A program made the position numbers and the translations under genes. A stretch of DNA of 33,544 bases from Candidatus Helicobacter avicola (lineage in GTDB: Bacteria; Campylobacterota; Campylobacteria; Campylobacterales; Helicobacteraceae). The DNA lies in the NCBI GenBank assembly GCA_019112865.1, contig DXIN01000013.1:1-33544 (forward strand), written 5' to 3'. Below, in pieces: positions 25,601 through 33,533 of the stretch. Position 1 is the first letter of the stretch; each line of letters starts with the position of its first letter. The notes beneath the pieces are model-generated. The model saw only the letters and a program-made list of their open reading frames with translations. It made no database searches and had not been told where the DNA came from.

Positions 25601-26185
25601 TTAAAAACGCTTATACACACTAAGTATATAGCCGTTGTGAGACGTGATACCGAGGGTAAGTGCCATATTATGAGATTCTAGTTTGCTAGCAAAGGCGTAT
25701 GAGACAAAAAACCCCAAAGCCGCACCAGCGAGAACTTGCTCGGTGGTATGTCGCTGTGCATACACACGCGAAGCACCCGTGAGTGTAGCCAAAACCCCTA
25801 GAGGCACAGAAAACTTCCACCCATATCGTTTGTGAGCAAATCCCACCGCAGAAAACGCAAACGATGTGTGTCCAGAAGGAAATCCATCATAGCTACCATT
25901 GTTTGGTCGTTGGGAAATACTTGCAAGATTCTCATCAGAGCGCGAAAGAATCACAAATCCCTGCTTGATGAGATGCGTGCTCGCCAAAGTAACTGCCGAG
26001 CCTAGAGCTTGTTGCTTAACACCCTCTATATCATCGGTAGCATAGCTATATGCCATCATCACAAAAGGCAATGTCTGCATCACATCGCCAAAAATCTCAA
26101 AACCACTTTTTGCCTGTGCCAAGGATACATTTATGAAGAGACTTAAAACCCCCACGCGCACACAATGCCTACAAAGCCCCATCAT
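25601..26185 (-). CDS. PAP2-family phosphatase, secreted or membrane-associated
   Basis: The product is about 194 residues. The start is ATG 26185 or the TTG at 26188, which is 5 nt from GAGG. The N-terminus contains a signal peptide (VGVLSLFINVSLAQA). The three PAP2 motifs are present in order: K...RP in the SQRPNNGSYD region, FPSGHTSFAF with catalytic Ser-Gly-His, and SRVYAQRHTTEQ with Arg and His. In the last motif Glu replaces the more usual Asp. Members of this family remove phosphate from lipid A, undecaprenyl pyrophosphate or phosphatidylglycerophosphate. H. pylori uses LpxE and LpxF of this family for lipid A, but assignment here would be a guess. It lies between LPP20 and the lactate permease on the same strand. 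Confidence 0.8.
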   Translation of the reverse strand: MMGLCRHCVRVGVLSLFINVSLAQAKSGFEIFGDVMQTLPFVMMAYSYATDDIEGVKQQALGSAVTLASTHLIKQGFVILSRSDENLASISQRPNNGSYDGFPSGHTSFAFSAVGFAHKRYGWKFSVPLGVLATLTGASRVYAQRHTTEQVLAGAALGFFVSYAFASKLESHNMALTLGITSHNGYILSVYKRF

Positions 26186-26207
26186 CAATATAACCTCAAG
26201 AAATATC

Positions 26208-26228
26208 CTCCCCTAAAATCTAGGGGAG
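26208..26228 (-). terminator. Hairpin after the lactate permease gene
   Basis: CTCCCCTA (26208-26215) and TAGGGGAG (26221-26228) form a perfect 8-bp GC-rich stem with a 5-nt loop, starting 7 bp after the permease stop on the minus strand. The following minus-strand bases (GATATTTCTTG) have only a weak T run, so termination may be partial, letting some transcripts continue into the phosphatase gene. Confidence 0.6.
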
Positions 26229-26235
26229 ACTTAGC

Positions 26236-27948
26236 CTATACCGCAGGGATAATCCAAGGTATCCAAAACGCAATAGCGTAAGTAAAGATACCAATACCAA
26301 TCACAAAGAGTATAGAATATTTGATTGTGAATCTAAAGAGATCAGATTCTTTACCGACTAATCCCACCGCCGCACAAGCAATCGCAATACTTTGTGGAGA
26401 AATCATCTTGCCCACAACGCCACCCACAGAGTTTGCTGCGAGGAATAACACCTCTGGTATATCGAGCTGTCTTGCTGTAAGCTGCTGCAATGTCCCAAAG
26501 AGGAGGTTGGAGCTTGTATCACTACCGGTTAGAAATACGCCAATCCAACCAACCACAGGTGAGAAGAACGCGAAGGCATCACCGGTTTGTGCAAGTGCTA
26601 ATGCCAAAGATGCAGACAAGCCACTATAATTTGAAACAAACGCAAACCCTACCACAAGCACGATAGTGAGGATTGCGAACTTCATTTCATTGAGTGTTTC
26701 GCCAAAAGTCGCTACTGCGGTAGAAACCTTGACTTTGAGCAAAAACATCGTGATGATTGCAACGATTAAAATCGAAGTCCCTGTTGCATTGATGAGTGAA
26801 AACTCAAGCACAGATTTTACCGGCACATTGCCTTTAGATTCTGGCACGACGGGATAGTGCTGCATAATCTCTGCAAGGCTTGGGAAAGCGACATTAAACA
26901 CAGAGAAATTCAAAATCCCAGCTTCTTGTGCCACACCACCCGTAGAGAGTTTCGCACCTGCAGCCACAAAGAGATCTTTAAACCAACCTTGTGTCCAAAT
27001 CACAATTACCAAAATAAGCAACACAAATGGCAACCACGCTAATACAATATCTTTAGTCGCATATTTTTTTGTCTCTATGGTCGCGCTACCGCCCACATTT
27101 TCATCAAACTTAAAGACATTCTTTGGTTGCCAGAATCTAAGAAATACCGCCACTGCCACAATAGATACCACAGCCGAAGCAATATCGGGCAATTCTGGTC
27201 CTAGACGTGTCGCAGTAATGTATTGCACGATTGCAAAGCTTCCACCTGCCACAAGTGCCACAGGCCAAGTTTCTTTCACGCCTTTAAAACCATTCATCAA
27301 AAAGATAAGGAAAAACGGCACAAAAAGCGAGAGAGGTGGGAGCATATGCCCTGCCATTGCCGAAATATCAAGTGCTGGGACATCAACTGCCTTTGCCATC
27401 GCAGTGATTGGAATCCCAACTGCCCCAAAAGCCACCGGTGCAGTGTTTGCAATCATACAAAGCCCCGCTGCATACAATGGACGCAAGCCTAGCCCTACGA
27501 GCAATGCCGCCGTAATCGCCACGGGACCACCAAAGCCAATCGCTCCCTCCAAAAACGCTCCAAAACAAAAACCAATGAGAATAACCTGAATTCGTTGATC
27601 GGGCGTAATCGCGATGATAGATTCACGCAATATATCAAAATACCCAGATTTCACCGTAAGCTTGTAGAGAAAAATCGCCGCGATGATAATCCACGCGATT
27701 GGCCACACGCCATAAAGTCCGCCATACACAAAACTCCAAAGCATTTTATCTGCTGGCATACCATACACAAAAACCGCAATAATTGCTGCCAAACATACGG
27801 TCAAAAACCCTGCTGTATGCCCCTTTGTCTTCAACACGACAAGTGAGACAAAAAACATTGCGATAGGCAAAAACGCTACAAGCGCACTTAGCCACATATT
27901 ATCTAGTGGATTATAGTTCTGCACCCACCCAAGCACTTGAGTTTCCAT
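26236..27948 (-). CDS. lctP: L-lactate permease
   Basis: LctP imports lactate with protons across the inner membrane. I start at ATG 27948, 6 nt after GGAGGT; the upstream ATG at 27963 overlaps that ribosome site. The 570-residue protein has about 13-14 hydrophobic spans and family motifs including GFCFGAFLEGAIGFGGPVAIT, ANTAPVAFGAVGIPITAMA and GSDTSSNLLFGTLQ. It is divergent from lutABC, which encode the lactate-oxidation complex, so import and use are adjacent. H. pylori has two lctP genes; only one is seen here. Confidence 0.95.
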   Translation of the reverse strand: METQVLGWVQNYNPLDNMWLSALVAFLPIAMFFVSLVVLKTKGHTAGFLTVCLAAIIAVFVYGMPADKMLWSFVYGGLYGVWPIAWIIIAAIFLYKLTVKSGYFDILRESIIAITPDQRIQVILIGFCFGAFLEGAIGFGGPVAITAALLVGLGLRPLYAAGLCMIANTAPVAFGAVGIPITAMAKAVDVPALDISAMAGHMLPPLSLFVPFFLIFLMNGFKGVKETWPVALVAGGSFAIVQYITATRLGPELPDIASAVVSIVAVAVFLRFWQPKNVFKFDENVGGSATIETKKYATKDIVLAWLPFVLLILVIVIWTQGWFKDLFVAAGAKLSTGGVAQEAGILNFSVFNVAFPSLAEIMQHYPVVPESKGNVPVKSVLEFSLINATGTSILIVAIITMFLLKVKVSTAVATFGETLNEMKFAILTIVLVVGFAFVSNYSGLSASLALALAQTGDAFAFFSPVVGWIGVFLTGSDTSSNLLFGTLQQLTARQLDIPEVLFLAANSVGGVVGKMISPQSIAIACAAVGLVGKESDLFRFTIKYSILFVIGIGIFTYAIAFWIPWIIPAV

Positions 27949-28248
27949 AAGAAACACCTCCATCAGTCAAAATTCCGCAAAGCACTATCCAAAATCCCAT
28001 TAAGATTCTTGTTCAATCCCGATTTCGTAAAAACCCAATGAAAATTTGAATATTGCTTAACTCCCTTAGTTTAACAATTTTTTTATAAAACTCAAGGACA
28101 AATGCCAAAAACCATACACAAAAACTCCAAAAAAATGTAATTTTGAAACAAAACTTAATAAATTATAAAAGAAACAAGATGTCTTGCATATTACTTAAGC
28201 AGGATTGGGGTATTATACTTATGATAACAACAAACCAAGGAGCCAATC
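27949..28248. other. Divergent lctP/lutA control region
   Basis: These 300 bp hold no gene. On the plus strand TATTAT at 28211-28216 (overlapping TATACT at 28214-28219) is a good -10 candidate about 33 bp before lutA. The lutA ribosome site AAGGAG is at 28237-28242. The centre, about 28060-28170, is very AT-rich with A and T runs, which may bend DNA or bind regulators. No clear dyad operator was found. The layout suggests joint control of uptake and oxidation. Confidence 0.5.
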
Positions 28249-28974
28249 TTGAAAGTGTATTTTTTCTCAACCTGTATCGGTGCGGCGGCGTTTGCCGATA
28301 CCTGTGTCAATAGTATCAAGCTTTTGCAAAAAGAGGGAATAGAAGTCATCTTCAAAAAAGACCAAACTTGTTGCGGACAGCCTAGCTTTAACTCTGGGTA
28401 TTATGAGGAGACCAAAAAAATCGCCCTTCATAATATGAATCTTTTCAAAGGTAGTGAGCCTATTATCTTACCTAGCGGTTCTTGCACAGGAATGATGAAA
28501 GTCGATTATATCGAGCTTTTTGAAGGAAGTGAGTATGAATCTCAAGCGCGAGAATTTAGTAGCAGAATCTACGAGCTTAGCGAGTTTTTGGACAAAGTGC
28601 TAAAGGTGCGTTATGAAGATAAGGGCGCACCTACTAAGGTTACTTGGCATAGCAACTGCCACGCACTGCGAAGCGCAAAGTGCATAGATTCTGCTAAAAA
28701 CCTCATAAAAAGCCTTAATAATGTCGAGCTTATCGAGCTAGAGCGCGAGGAGGAGTGCTGCGGATTTGGTGGGACTTTTAGTGTCAAAGAGCCTGAAATC
28801 TCTAATGCGATGGTAACCCAAAAGGTGCAAGACATCGCTTCTCGTGGTGTGGAGTATGTCTTGAGTGCGGATGCGGGGTGTTTGCTAAACATATCTGGTG
28901 CGATGAAAAAGCAAGGCGTGAATGTCAAGCCTATGCACTTGTATGATTTCTTAGCACAGCGAATCGGACTATAA
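28249..28974 (+). CDS. lutA: L-lactate oxidation complex subunit LutA (LldE-like)
   Basis: LutA is one of three subunits that together oxidise L-lactate to pyruvate. Start is TTG 28249, giving MKVYFFSTCIGAAAFAD; no ATG is suitably placed and AAGGAG is 6 nt upstream. The 241-residue protein has two Cys-rich CCG domains, with TCCGQPSFNSGYYEE near residues 45-60 and ECCGFGGTFSVKEPEIS near residues 165-180, and paired upstream Cys residues, which bind an Fe-S centre as in heterodisulphide reductase-type proteins. It heads the lutABC operon; lutB starts 9 bp after the stop. Confidence 0.93.
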   Translation: MKVYFFSTCIGAAAFADTCVNSIKLLQKEGIEVIFKKDQTCCGQPSFNSGYYEETKKIALHNMNLFKGSEPIILPSGSCTGMMKVDYIELFEGSEYESQAREFSSRIYELSEFLDKVLKVRYEDKGAPTKVTWHSNCHALRSAKCIDSAKNLIKSLNNVELIELEREEECCGFGGTFSVKEPEISNAMVTQKVQDIASRGVEYVLSADAGCLLNISGAMKKQGVNVKPMHLYDFLAQRIGL

Positions 28975-28983
28975 GGAGGCAAT

Positions 28984-30423
28984 ATGAGCAGTATCAAACA
29001 ACAATACCACGATATCGTGCATACCAAGCTAGAGGACGCCCAACTACGCAAAAACCTCCTAAGCGTGATGGACACGCTTAAAGGCAATCGTAAAAAGCTC
29101 ATTTCCACGCGGTTTTTGGACTGGGAAGCTTTGCGGCAAAAGGGCAAGGAGATTAAGCAAAAAAACCTCTCCAAGCTAGATAGCTTGCTAGAGGAGTTTG
29201 AATCTAATGCGCTCAAAAATGGCTTCATCGTGCATTGGGCAAAAAACAGCGAGGAAGCAAACCAAATCGTGCTTGATGTGATGCAAAAAAATGGCATTAC
29301 AAAAATCCTCAAAGGCAAGTCAATGGCGAGTGAGGAGACCCACCTCAATGCGTTTTTGAAAACTAAAGGGCTAGAGCCGATTGAAACGGATTTGGGCGAG
29401 ATCATTATCCAGCTTATTGATGAGCCACCGGTGCATATCGTCGCCCCAGCGATTCACAAAAACCGCTACCAAATCGGCGAGATTTTTCACCAAAAGCTTG
29501 GCGCACCGCTAGAATCTGAACCCGAAAAACTCAATGAAATTGCGCGCGTGCATTTAAGAAAGGAGTTTAAGGAATTTAGGCTAGGGCTTAGTGGCGTGAA
29601 TTTCGCTATCGCTAATGAAGGGGCGATATGGCTACTAGAGAATGAAGGCAATGGGCGTATGAGCACCACGGCGTGTGATATCCACATCGCATTTTGTGGA
29701 ATCGAAAAGGTGATTGAAAGCTTTGAGGACGCTAGCACGCTTAATGCCCTGCTAATCCCCTCTGCCACCGGTGCGCCCGTAACCTGCTACAACAATATCA
29801 TCACTTCCCCACGCAAAGAGGGCGAGCTTGATGGACCCAAGGAAGTGCATATTATCCTGCTTGATAACAACCGCTCACAAATGCTTAGCGACCCACACTA
29901 CTACCGCGCACTTAGCTGTATCCGCTGTGGCACTTGCCTAAACCACTGCCCAGTGTATGACAAAATCGGCGGACACGCTTATCTAAGCACTTATCCCGGA
30001 CCTATTGGCGAGGTGATTTCCCCCCAAATTTTTGGGCTAAATAAATTTAGTCCAATGCTAGATCTCTGCTCCCTATGTGGGCGATGTAGCGAGGTTTGCC
30101 CGGTGCAAATTCCACTTGCAGAGCTGATTAGGGATTTGCGTAGTGAGCGCGTGGGACAGGGGCGTAAAAGCGTAGTGGGGACAGATGTAACCACGCAAAA
30201 TCCTGCCGAAATCAAGGCAATGGCGCAGTTTGCAAGTCTAGCGACAAATCCTAGCAAATGGCGGTTTGTGTTGAGTTTAGCGGGGGTTTTCGCGCCACTT
30301 GGCAAGGTGTTTGCGCCCTTTGTGCCATTGCTAAAGACTTGGGTGAAATACCGCGAGTTTCCACAAATTAGCGGTGGGCTTCACAAAAAAGTATCCCAAA
30401 TGCAAGGAGTGATTTATGAGTAA
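28984..30423 (+). CDS. lutB: L-lactate oxidation iron-sulfur subunit LutB (LldF-like)
   Basis: This 479-residue subunit joins an LUD domain (roughly residues 60-300, including KGKSMASEETHLN and GVNFAIANEGAIWLLENEGNGR) to a ferredoxin-like domain with two 4Fe-4S motifs, CIRCGTCLNHCPVY and CSLCGRCSEVCPVQ, in the C-terminal third. It ends with a hydrophobic, Pro-rich tail. It carries electrons from lactate oxidation toward the quinone pool. AAGGAGG precedes the ATG. The stop overlaps the lutC start by 8 bp. Confidence 0.95.
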   Translation: MSSIKQQYHDIVHTKLEDAQLRKNLLSVMDTLKGNRKKLISTRFLDWEALRQKGKEIKQKNLSKLDSLLEEFESNALKNGFIVHWAKNSEEANQIVLDVMQKNGITKILKGKSMASEETHLNAFLKTKGLEPIETDLGEIIIQLIDEPPVHIVAPAIHKNRYQIGEIFHQKLGAPLESEPEKLNEIARVHLRKEFKEFRLGLSGVNFAIANEGAIWLLENEGNGRMSTTACDIHIAFCGIEKVIESFEDASTLNALLIPSATGAPVTCYNNIITSPRKEGELDGPKEVHIILLDNNRSQMLSDPHYYRALSCIRCGTCLNHCPVYDKIGGHAYLSTYPGPIGEVISPQIFGLNKFSPMLDLCSLCGRCSEVCPVQIPLAELIRDLRSERVGQGRKSVVGTDVTTQNPAEIKAMAQFASLATNPSKWRFVLSLAGVFAPLGKVFAPFVPLLKTWVKYREFPQISGGLHKKVSQMQGVIYE

Positions 30424-31063
30424 GAGTGAGATTTTAGGACGCGTGCGAGATTCTCTTAAATCCAACGCACATATCCCAAGCCCCAGCGTGCGCTATGCTA
30501 ATCCTATGAACTACACGCACAAGGAGCTTTTGGAGGAATACAAACTCAATCAAACCAACAATAAAGCCATCGTGCGGGAATCTAGCGTGCAGGAGCTAGA
30601 ATCCACCATAGAGCAGATTCTCAAAGAGGTGCAGGCAAAGCAAGTGCTGTATAACACCGATGTGAAGCTGGAATTTAAGGACACAGATTGTGCGCTTATC
30701 CCTTATACTCAAAGCGTAGATTCTGCGCGCGAGGAGCTTTTTGGGATTGACACTTCTATCGTGGAGGCGCGCTGTGGCGTGGCAAATCTAGGCATCGTGG
30801 GCTTAAGTGCTAATCCACAAGCCCCGCGTCTCTCCTCGCTTATCACCAATAATTGCATTTATCTTTTGAAAAAAGAAAGTATCGTAGAGACGCTTTATGC
30901 GGGGATTGAGCATATCAAGGGCTATGAGAGGGAGCGAAGCGGCACAGAGGTTTTGCCTACTAATATCGTCTTTGTAGCTGGACCTTCACGCACGGCGGAT
31001 ATTGAGCTGCAAACGGTGTTTGGCGTGCATGGACCGCGCGTGGTGTATGTGGTGTTGTATTAG
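30416..31063 (+). CDS. lutC: L-lactate oxidation complex subunit LutC (LldG-like)
   Basis: The 215-residue LUD-domain protein is the third subunit of the lactate oxidation complex. Recognisable segments are ARCGVANLGIVGLSANPQAPRLSSL in the centre and VFVAGPSRTADIELQTVFGVHGP near the end. The ATG at 30416 lies in the 3' end of lutB, and AAGGAGTG is a few bases upstream, so translation is coupled. The ModE-type gene follows 25 bp later. Confidence 0.92.
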   Translation: MSKSEILGRVRDSLKSNAHIPSPSVRYANPMNYTHKELLEEYKLNQTNNKAIVRESSVQELESTIEQILKEVQAKQVLYNTDVKLEFKDTDCALIPYTQSVDSAREELFGIDTSIVEARCGVANLGIVGLSANPQAPRLSSLITNNCIYLLKKESIVETLYAGIEHIKGYERERSGTEVLPTNIVFVAGPSRTADIELQTVFGVHGPRVVYVVLY

Positions 31064-31088
31064 ATTCTAAAAATTATAGGGGTGGATT

Positions 31089-31466
31089 ATGAATATAGAT
31101 TCTCGATTATGGATTACAAAAAATTCTAAGAGTTACTTAGGTGCAGGGAGGATTGAACTCCTAGAGCGGATTAAAGAAAGTGGCTCAATCGCCAAGGCTG
31201 CAAAACAAATGAAAATGAGCTACAAAGCGGCATGGGATAATGTCGATATTGCCAACAAACTCGCCGCACCAAAGCCGCTAGTCATCTCTAACGCCGGTGG
31301 TGGCAAAAGCAGTGGCACGCGCCTCACGCCAGAGGGGCAAAAGGCTATCGATACCTTCAAAAGCCTCCAGGCACTTAGAAATGAGTTTTTTGGCTATCTT
31401 GATGGAGCAAAGGACTTTGATGAGCTAAGTGAGCGCATACAAAAATTATCAAAGAAACTCAAATAA
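31089..31466 (+). CDS. ModE-type winged-helix DNA-binding protein, no sensor domain
   Basis: The 125-residue protein matches only the N-terminal DNA-binding part of ModE: LGAGRIELLERIKESGSIAKA, followed by KMSYKAAWDNVDIANKL and SGTRLTPEGQKAI, a winged helix-turn-helix. The molybdate-binding C-terminal domains of full-length ModE are missing; the last 40 residues form a charged helix. Such short forms are common and may sense metals or act with a partner. It follows lutC by 25 bp on the same strand. It could control lactate or molybdate/tungstate genes, but the sequence does not show which. Confidence 0.8.
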   Translation: MNIDSRLWITKNSKSYLGAGRIELLERIKESGSIAKAAKQMKMSYKAAWDNVDIANKLAAPKPLVISNAGGGKSSGTRLTPEGQKAIDTFKSLQALRNEFFGYLDGAKDFDELSERIQKLSKKLK

Positions 31467-31530
31467 CACTAGTCTTAGGGCAGGCTAGAGGAGGAAAGCT
31501 ACTTACAAAAATACAAAAACTAGAATTTGA

Positions 31531-31577
31531 GCAAGTCAAAAACCATAACGCACAGAATCTGTGATTATGGCACTTGC
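31531..31577. terminator. Long imperfect hairpin between convergent genes
   Basis: Three stacked arms pair across one centre: GCAAGT/ACTTGC (31531-31536 and 31572-31577), CCATAA/TTATGG (31543-31548 and 31565-31570) and CACAG/CTGTG (31551-31555 and 31559-31563), with loop AAT. Interior loops separate the arms. It lies between the ModE-type gene and the convergent unknown gene, fitting a bidirectional terminator, though no T run follows on either strand. It also marks the left edge of the accessory gene set. Confidence 0.5.
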
Positions 31578-31604
31578 TAACCAAAAACATTGATACTTTT
31601 GTGG

Positions 31605-32069
31605 CTACCCCTCTCTGCAATAGCACTGGTTATCATTGATTTCAGTAACCTCATATCCGCCCTTTTTAATTAGCTCATTGAAAATTTGCTTTAACATCGG
31701 GTGCTTTATGCTCTCAATAGATTCTTTAGTGAATTTTACCATCTCGTTGGGTGCATTTAAGCAGTACATTTCCAATAATGAGATGAGCCTCTCTTTAGGG
31801 GCGTCATCAATTTTAGGAAACATTACCATACCTGTTACCTCTACCCTTGCTATATTAAATGGACTCCCTGCACTCGAATTGTAGAACCCATCTTCTTTGA
31901 AGCAGTCCTCATCTGTAATGTATGTGAGGTAAAATTTATACCCGTCAAAATCTATTTCCTGTTTGACATACTTTTTCCAGTTGGCACTACCAATAGAGGT
32001 TGGGTATGCACCATACGGAAGTGGTGTTTGTATTGCGTTGTAATCCTCACTCGAAATCCTCGAAGTCAT
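31605..32069 (-). CDS. Unrecognised protein, accessory region
   Basis: I do not recognise this protein. I start at ATG 32069, 6 nt after GAGGTG (32076-32081), giving 154 residues; GTG 32078 and ATG 32075 overlap that site. It is acidic and soluble, with no signal peptide or membrane span. It is rich in aromatic residues in its first half (DYNAIQTPLPYGAYPTSIG, NWKKYV, YKFYLTYI) and helical in its second (APKERLISLLEMYCLNAP and ESIKHPMLKQIFNELIKKGG). It ends with two closely spaced Cys (NQCYCREG). Size and character would fit an immunity or antitoxin-type protein, but there is no motif to support that. Confidence 0.6.
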   Translation of the reverse strand: MTSRISSEDYNAIQTPLPYGAYPTSIGSANWKKYVKQEIDFDGYKFYLTYITDEDCFKEDGFYNSSAGSPFNIARVEVTGMVMFPKIDDAPKERLISLLEMYCLNAPNEMVKFTKESIESIKHPMLKQIFNELIKKGGYEVTEINDNQCYCREG

Positions 32070-32185
32070 CTTCATCACCTCAATCTATAAAATCTCAAAC
32101 CCACTACTAGCATAGCCTTTTTAACACAGCCATTGTCTTATCCTTTATAGTGGTATTAATTTCCAATATAGTGTATTTTATGAAA

Positions 32186-32593
32186 CTAGATTACCTTACC
32201 TGCACTTGATGGTAGCTTGCTAAAATATTTAGCTCTACCATTTGCATACATTACAGTAGCGGTGTCCCCACTGACACAAACGCCTGTGGGTGCGGCTTTC
32301 ATAGCTGGAGGTGGGCTTAAGAATCCCTTACCTGCCATTCCCTTAGTTTCATATACATATATTTTGTTTTTAGCTGTTACTGCAACTATCCACTTCTCGG
32401 AGCAACTCGCAGCTACCCACTTGTCATTTACGGGGCGTCTTGAACTTTTAGTGAATCCATTTTCCATTAAGACGAGGAGATTGTTTTTTATCAGCACTGC
32501 ATACGCCATATTGTTGTCATTTTTATAAAATAGTTTCTTTAATTTACCAACTTCGAGAAAACCCAACACTCTTAGGTTCTTTGTCTGTCTCAA
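32186..32593 (-). CDS. Unrecognised protein with beta-propeller-like repeats
   Basis: I do not recognise this protein. The frame is open from a TTG at 32593 (135 residues) with a stop just upstream; an ATG at 32509 would give a shorter form, and neither has a clear ribosome site. The text reads as successive four-stranded sheets: MAYAVLIKNNLLVLMENG, KWVAASCSEKWIVAVTAKNKIYVYE, and then GVCVSGDTATVMYANGRAKYF. This resembles two to three blades of a WD40/YVTN-like propeller, too few for a closed ring, so it may be a fragment of a larger gene or assemble as an oligomer. There is no signal peptide. Confidence 0.5.
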   Translation of the reverse strand: MRQTKNLRVLGFLEVGKLKKLFYKNDNNMAYAVLIKNNLLVLMENGFTKSSRRPVNDKWVAASCSEKWIVAVTAKNKIYVYETKGMAGKGFLSPPPAMKAAPTGVCVSGDTATVMYANGRAKYFSKLPSSAGKVI

Positions 32594-32730
32594 AGTTTCT
32601 AGGTATTATCATTGTATCATTACTACCGAAAAAATCATCTATATGAGTAATCTTAACACACCCAACCTCACTCATAAGGAATTATACATACCCTATCACC
32701 ACTTACCCAAGAGAGTAGGTGGTGGCTATG
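32594..32730. other. Intergenic spacer in the accessory region
   Basis: This 137-bp stretch has no open frame of note and several stops in all frames. No terminator or promoter was convincing. An imperfect ACCTACTCTCTTGGGTAAGT-like segment near 32700 has no pairing partner. Confidence 0.4.
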
Positions 32731-33492
32731 CTACTTCAATCCCTCAAGCACGATAGTATGGAGTAAAACATAAGGACACTCATAGTAGCCTAGCTCCTCC
32801 CAACTCTCAAAAGTATGTAAATCCAATACACTTGTGAGGATATGGACATTCTCTTCTTTTATCCTTAGATTCTTAGCACAGCTTTTGGTTGCCTCCACCA
32901 CCTGCTTATGGATATATTTTGGTGCGGCTTCTATATCTGCATCATCGGATTTTTGGTTTTTTGTATAATACACGACATTATTTAGCAGTGCCACACGAAA
33001 CACATTATTATCACTAATCTTTGTCGCATTAGATTTTTTCAATGTTTGCAGTTGTTCTAGTGCATTTTTAAGCGTATTAGTCAAATCTGCATTACATTCC
33101 CACTTCGCAGTTTTACCGATGTTGTAGCCTACGATTTTAGCCTCAAGCCAAACCTCAAACTTGCCATCTTTTTCCATACACCAAAAATCCACATAGCAAT
33201 CTTTTTGCTTTTCCTGTTCTCCATAGGTTTTTGGTCTTAATTTCACAGAGCACTCACTTCCTACATACGGCGTAAGGTCGTGCAAAGCAGAGCCAATCGC
33301 AGAGTAGGAATCCCTTTCGCTAAGCACGATAGGAAATGTCCCCGTTCCCTCAAGGATTTTTACATTTTTCTCCAACACACCCGCGCCAAAATCTCTCAAA
33401 AAGCTTTTGAGGGACCTCCCCGCGCCACCTTTGAAACTATCACTTTTGTAGTCAGAATCTATGAAATCTATCTCATATGCAATCTTTGCCAT
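32731..33492 (-). CDS. Unrecognised protein with a PD-(D/E)XK-like motif
   Basis: The 253-residue protein starts at ATG 33492 after AAAGGAG. I do not recognise a family. The segment around residues 98-119 reads D-C-Y-V-D102-F-W, then a turn, then E-V-W-L-E117-A-K119, which fits the D...E-x-K active-site pattern of PD-(D/E)XK nucleases, with the preceding helix (SYSAIGSALHDLTPYVG) also in place. A strand and a long helix (LTNTLKNALEQLQTLKKS) follow. The second half has VVYYTKNQK and a helical end. It has no signal peptide. A role in defence or DNA processing is possible but rests on one motif. A run of at least 11 T lies 42 bp upstream of the start. Confidence 0.6.
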   Translation of the reverse strand: MAKIAYEIDFIDSDYKSDSFKGGAGRSLKSFLRDFGAGVLEKNVKILEGTGTFPIVLSERDSYSAIGSALHDLTPYVGSECSVKLRPKTYGEQEKQKDCYVDFWCMEKDGKFEVWLEAKIVGYNIGKTAKWECNADLTNTLKNALEQLQTLKKSNATKISDNNVFRVALLNNVVYYTKNQKSDDADIEAAPKYIHKQVVEATKSCAKNLRIKEENVHILTSVLDLHTFESWEELGYYECPYVLLHTIVLEGLK

Positions 33493-33533
33493 TTTTTGCT
33501 CCTTTATCTTGGTTTATAGGCACATTGTATCCG

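Noticed and set aside
27077-27589. 170-codon open frame antisense to the lactate permease
   Set aside because: The permease on the other strand is certain; the antisense frame has no recognisable features.
28611-29405. 264-codon open frame antisense to lutA and lutB
   Set aside because: It lies entirely opposite two clearly identified genes and reads as Ser/Leu-rich text typical of antisense shadows.
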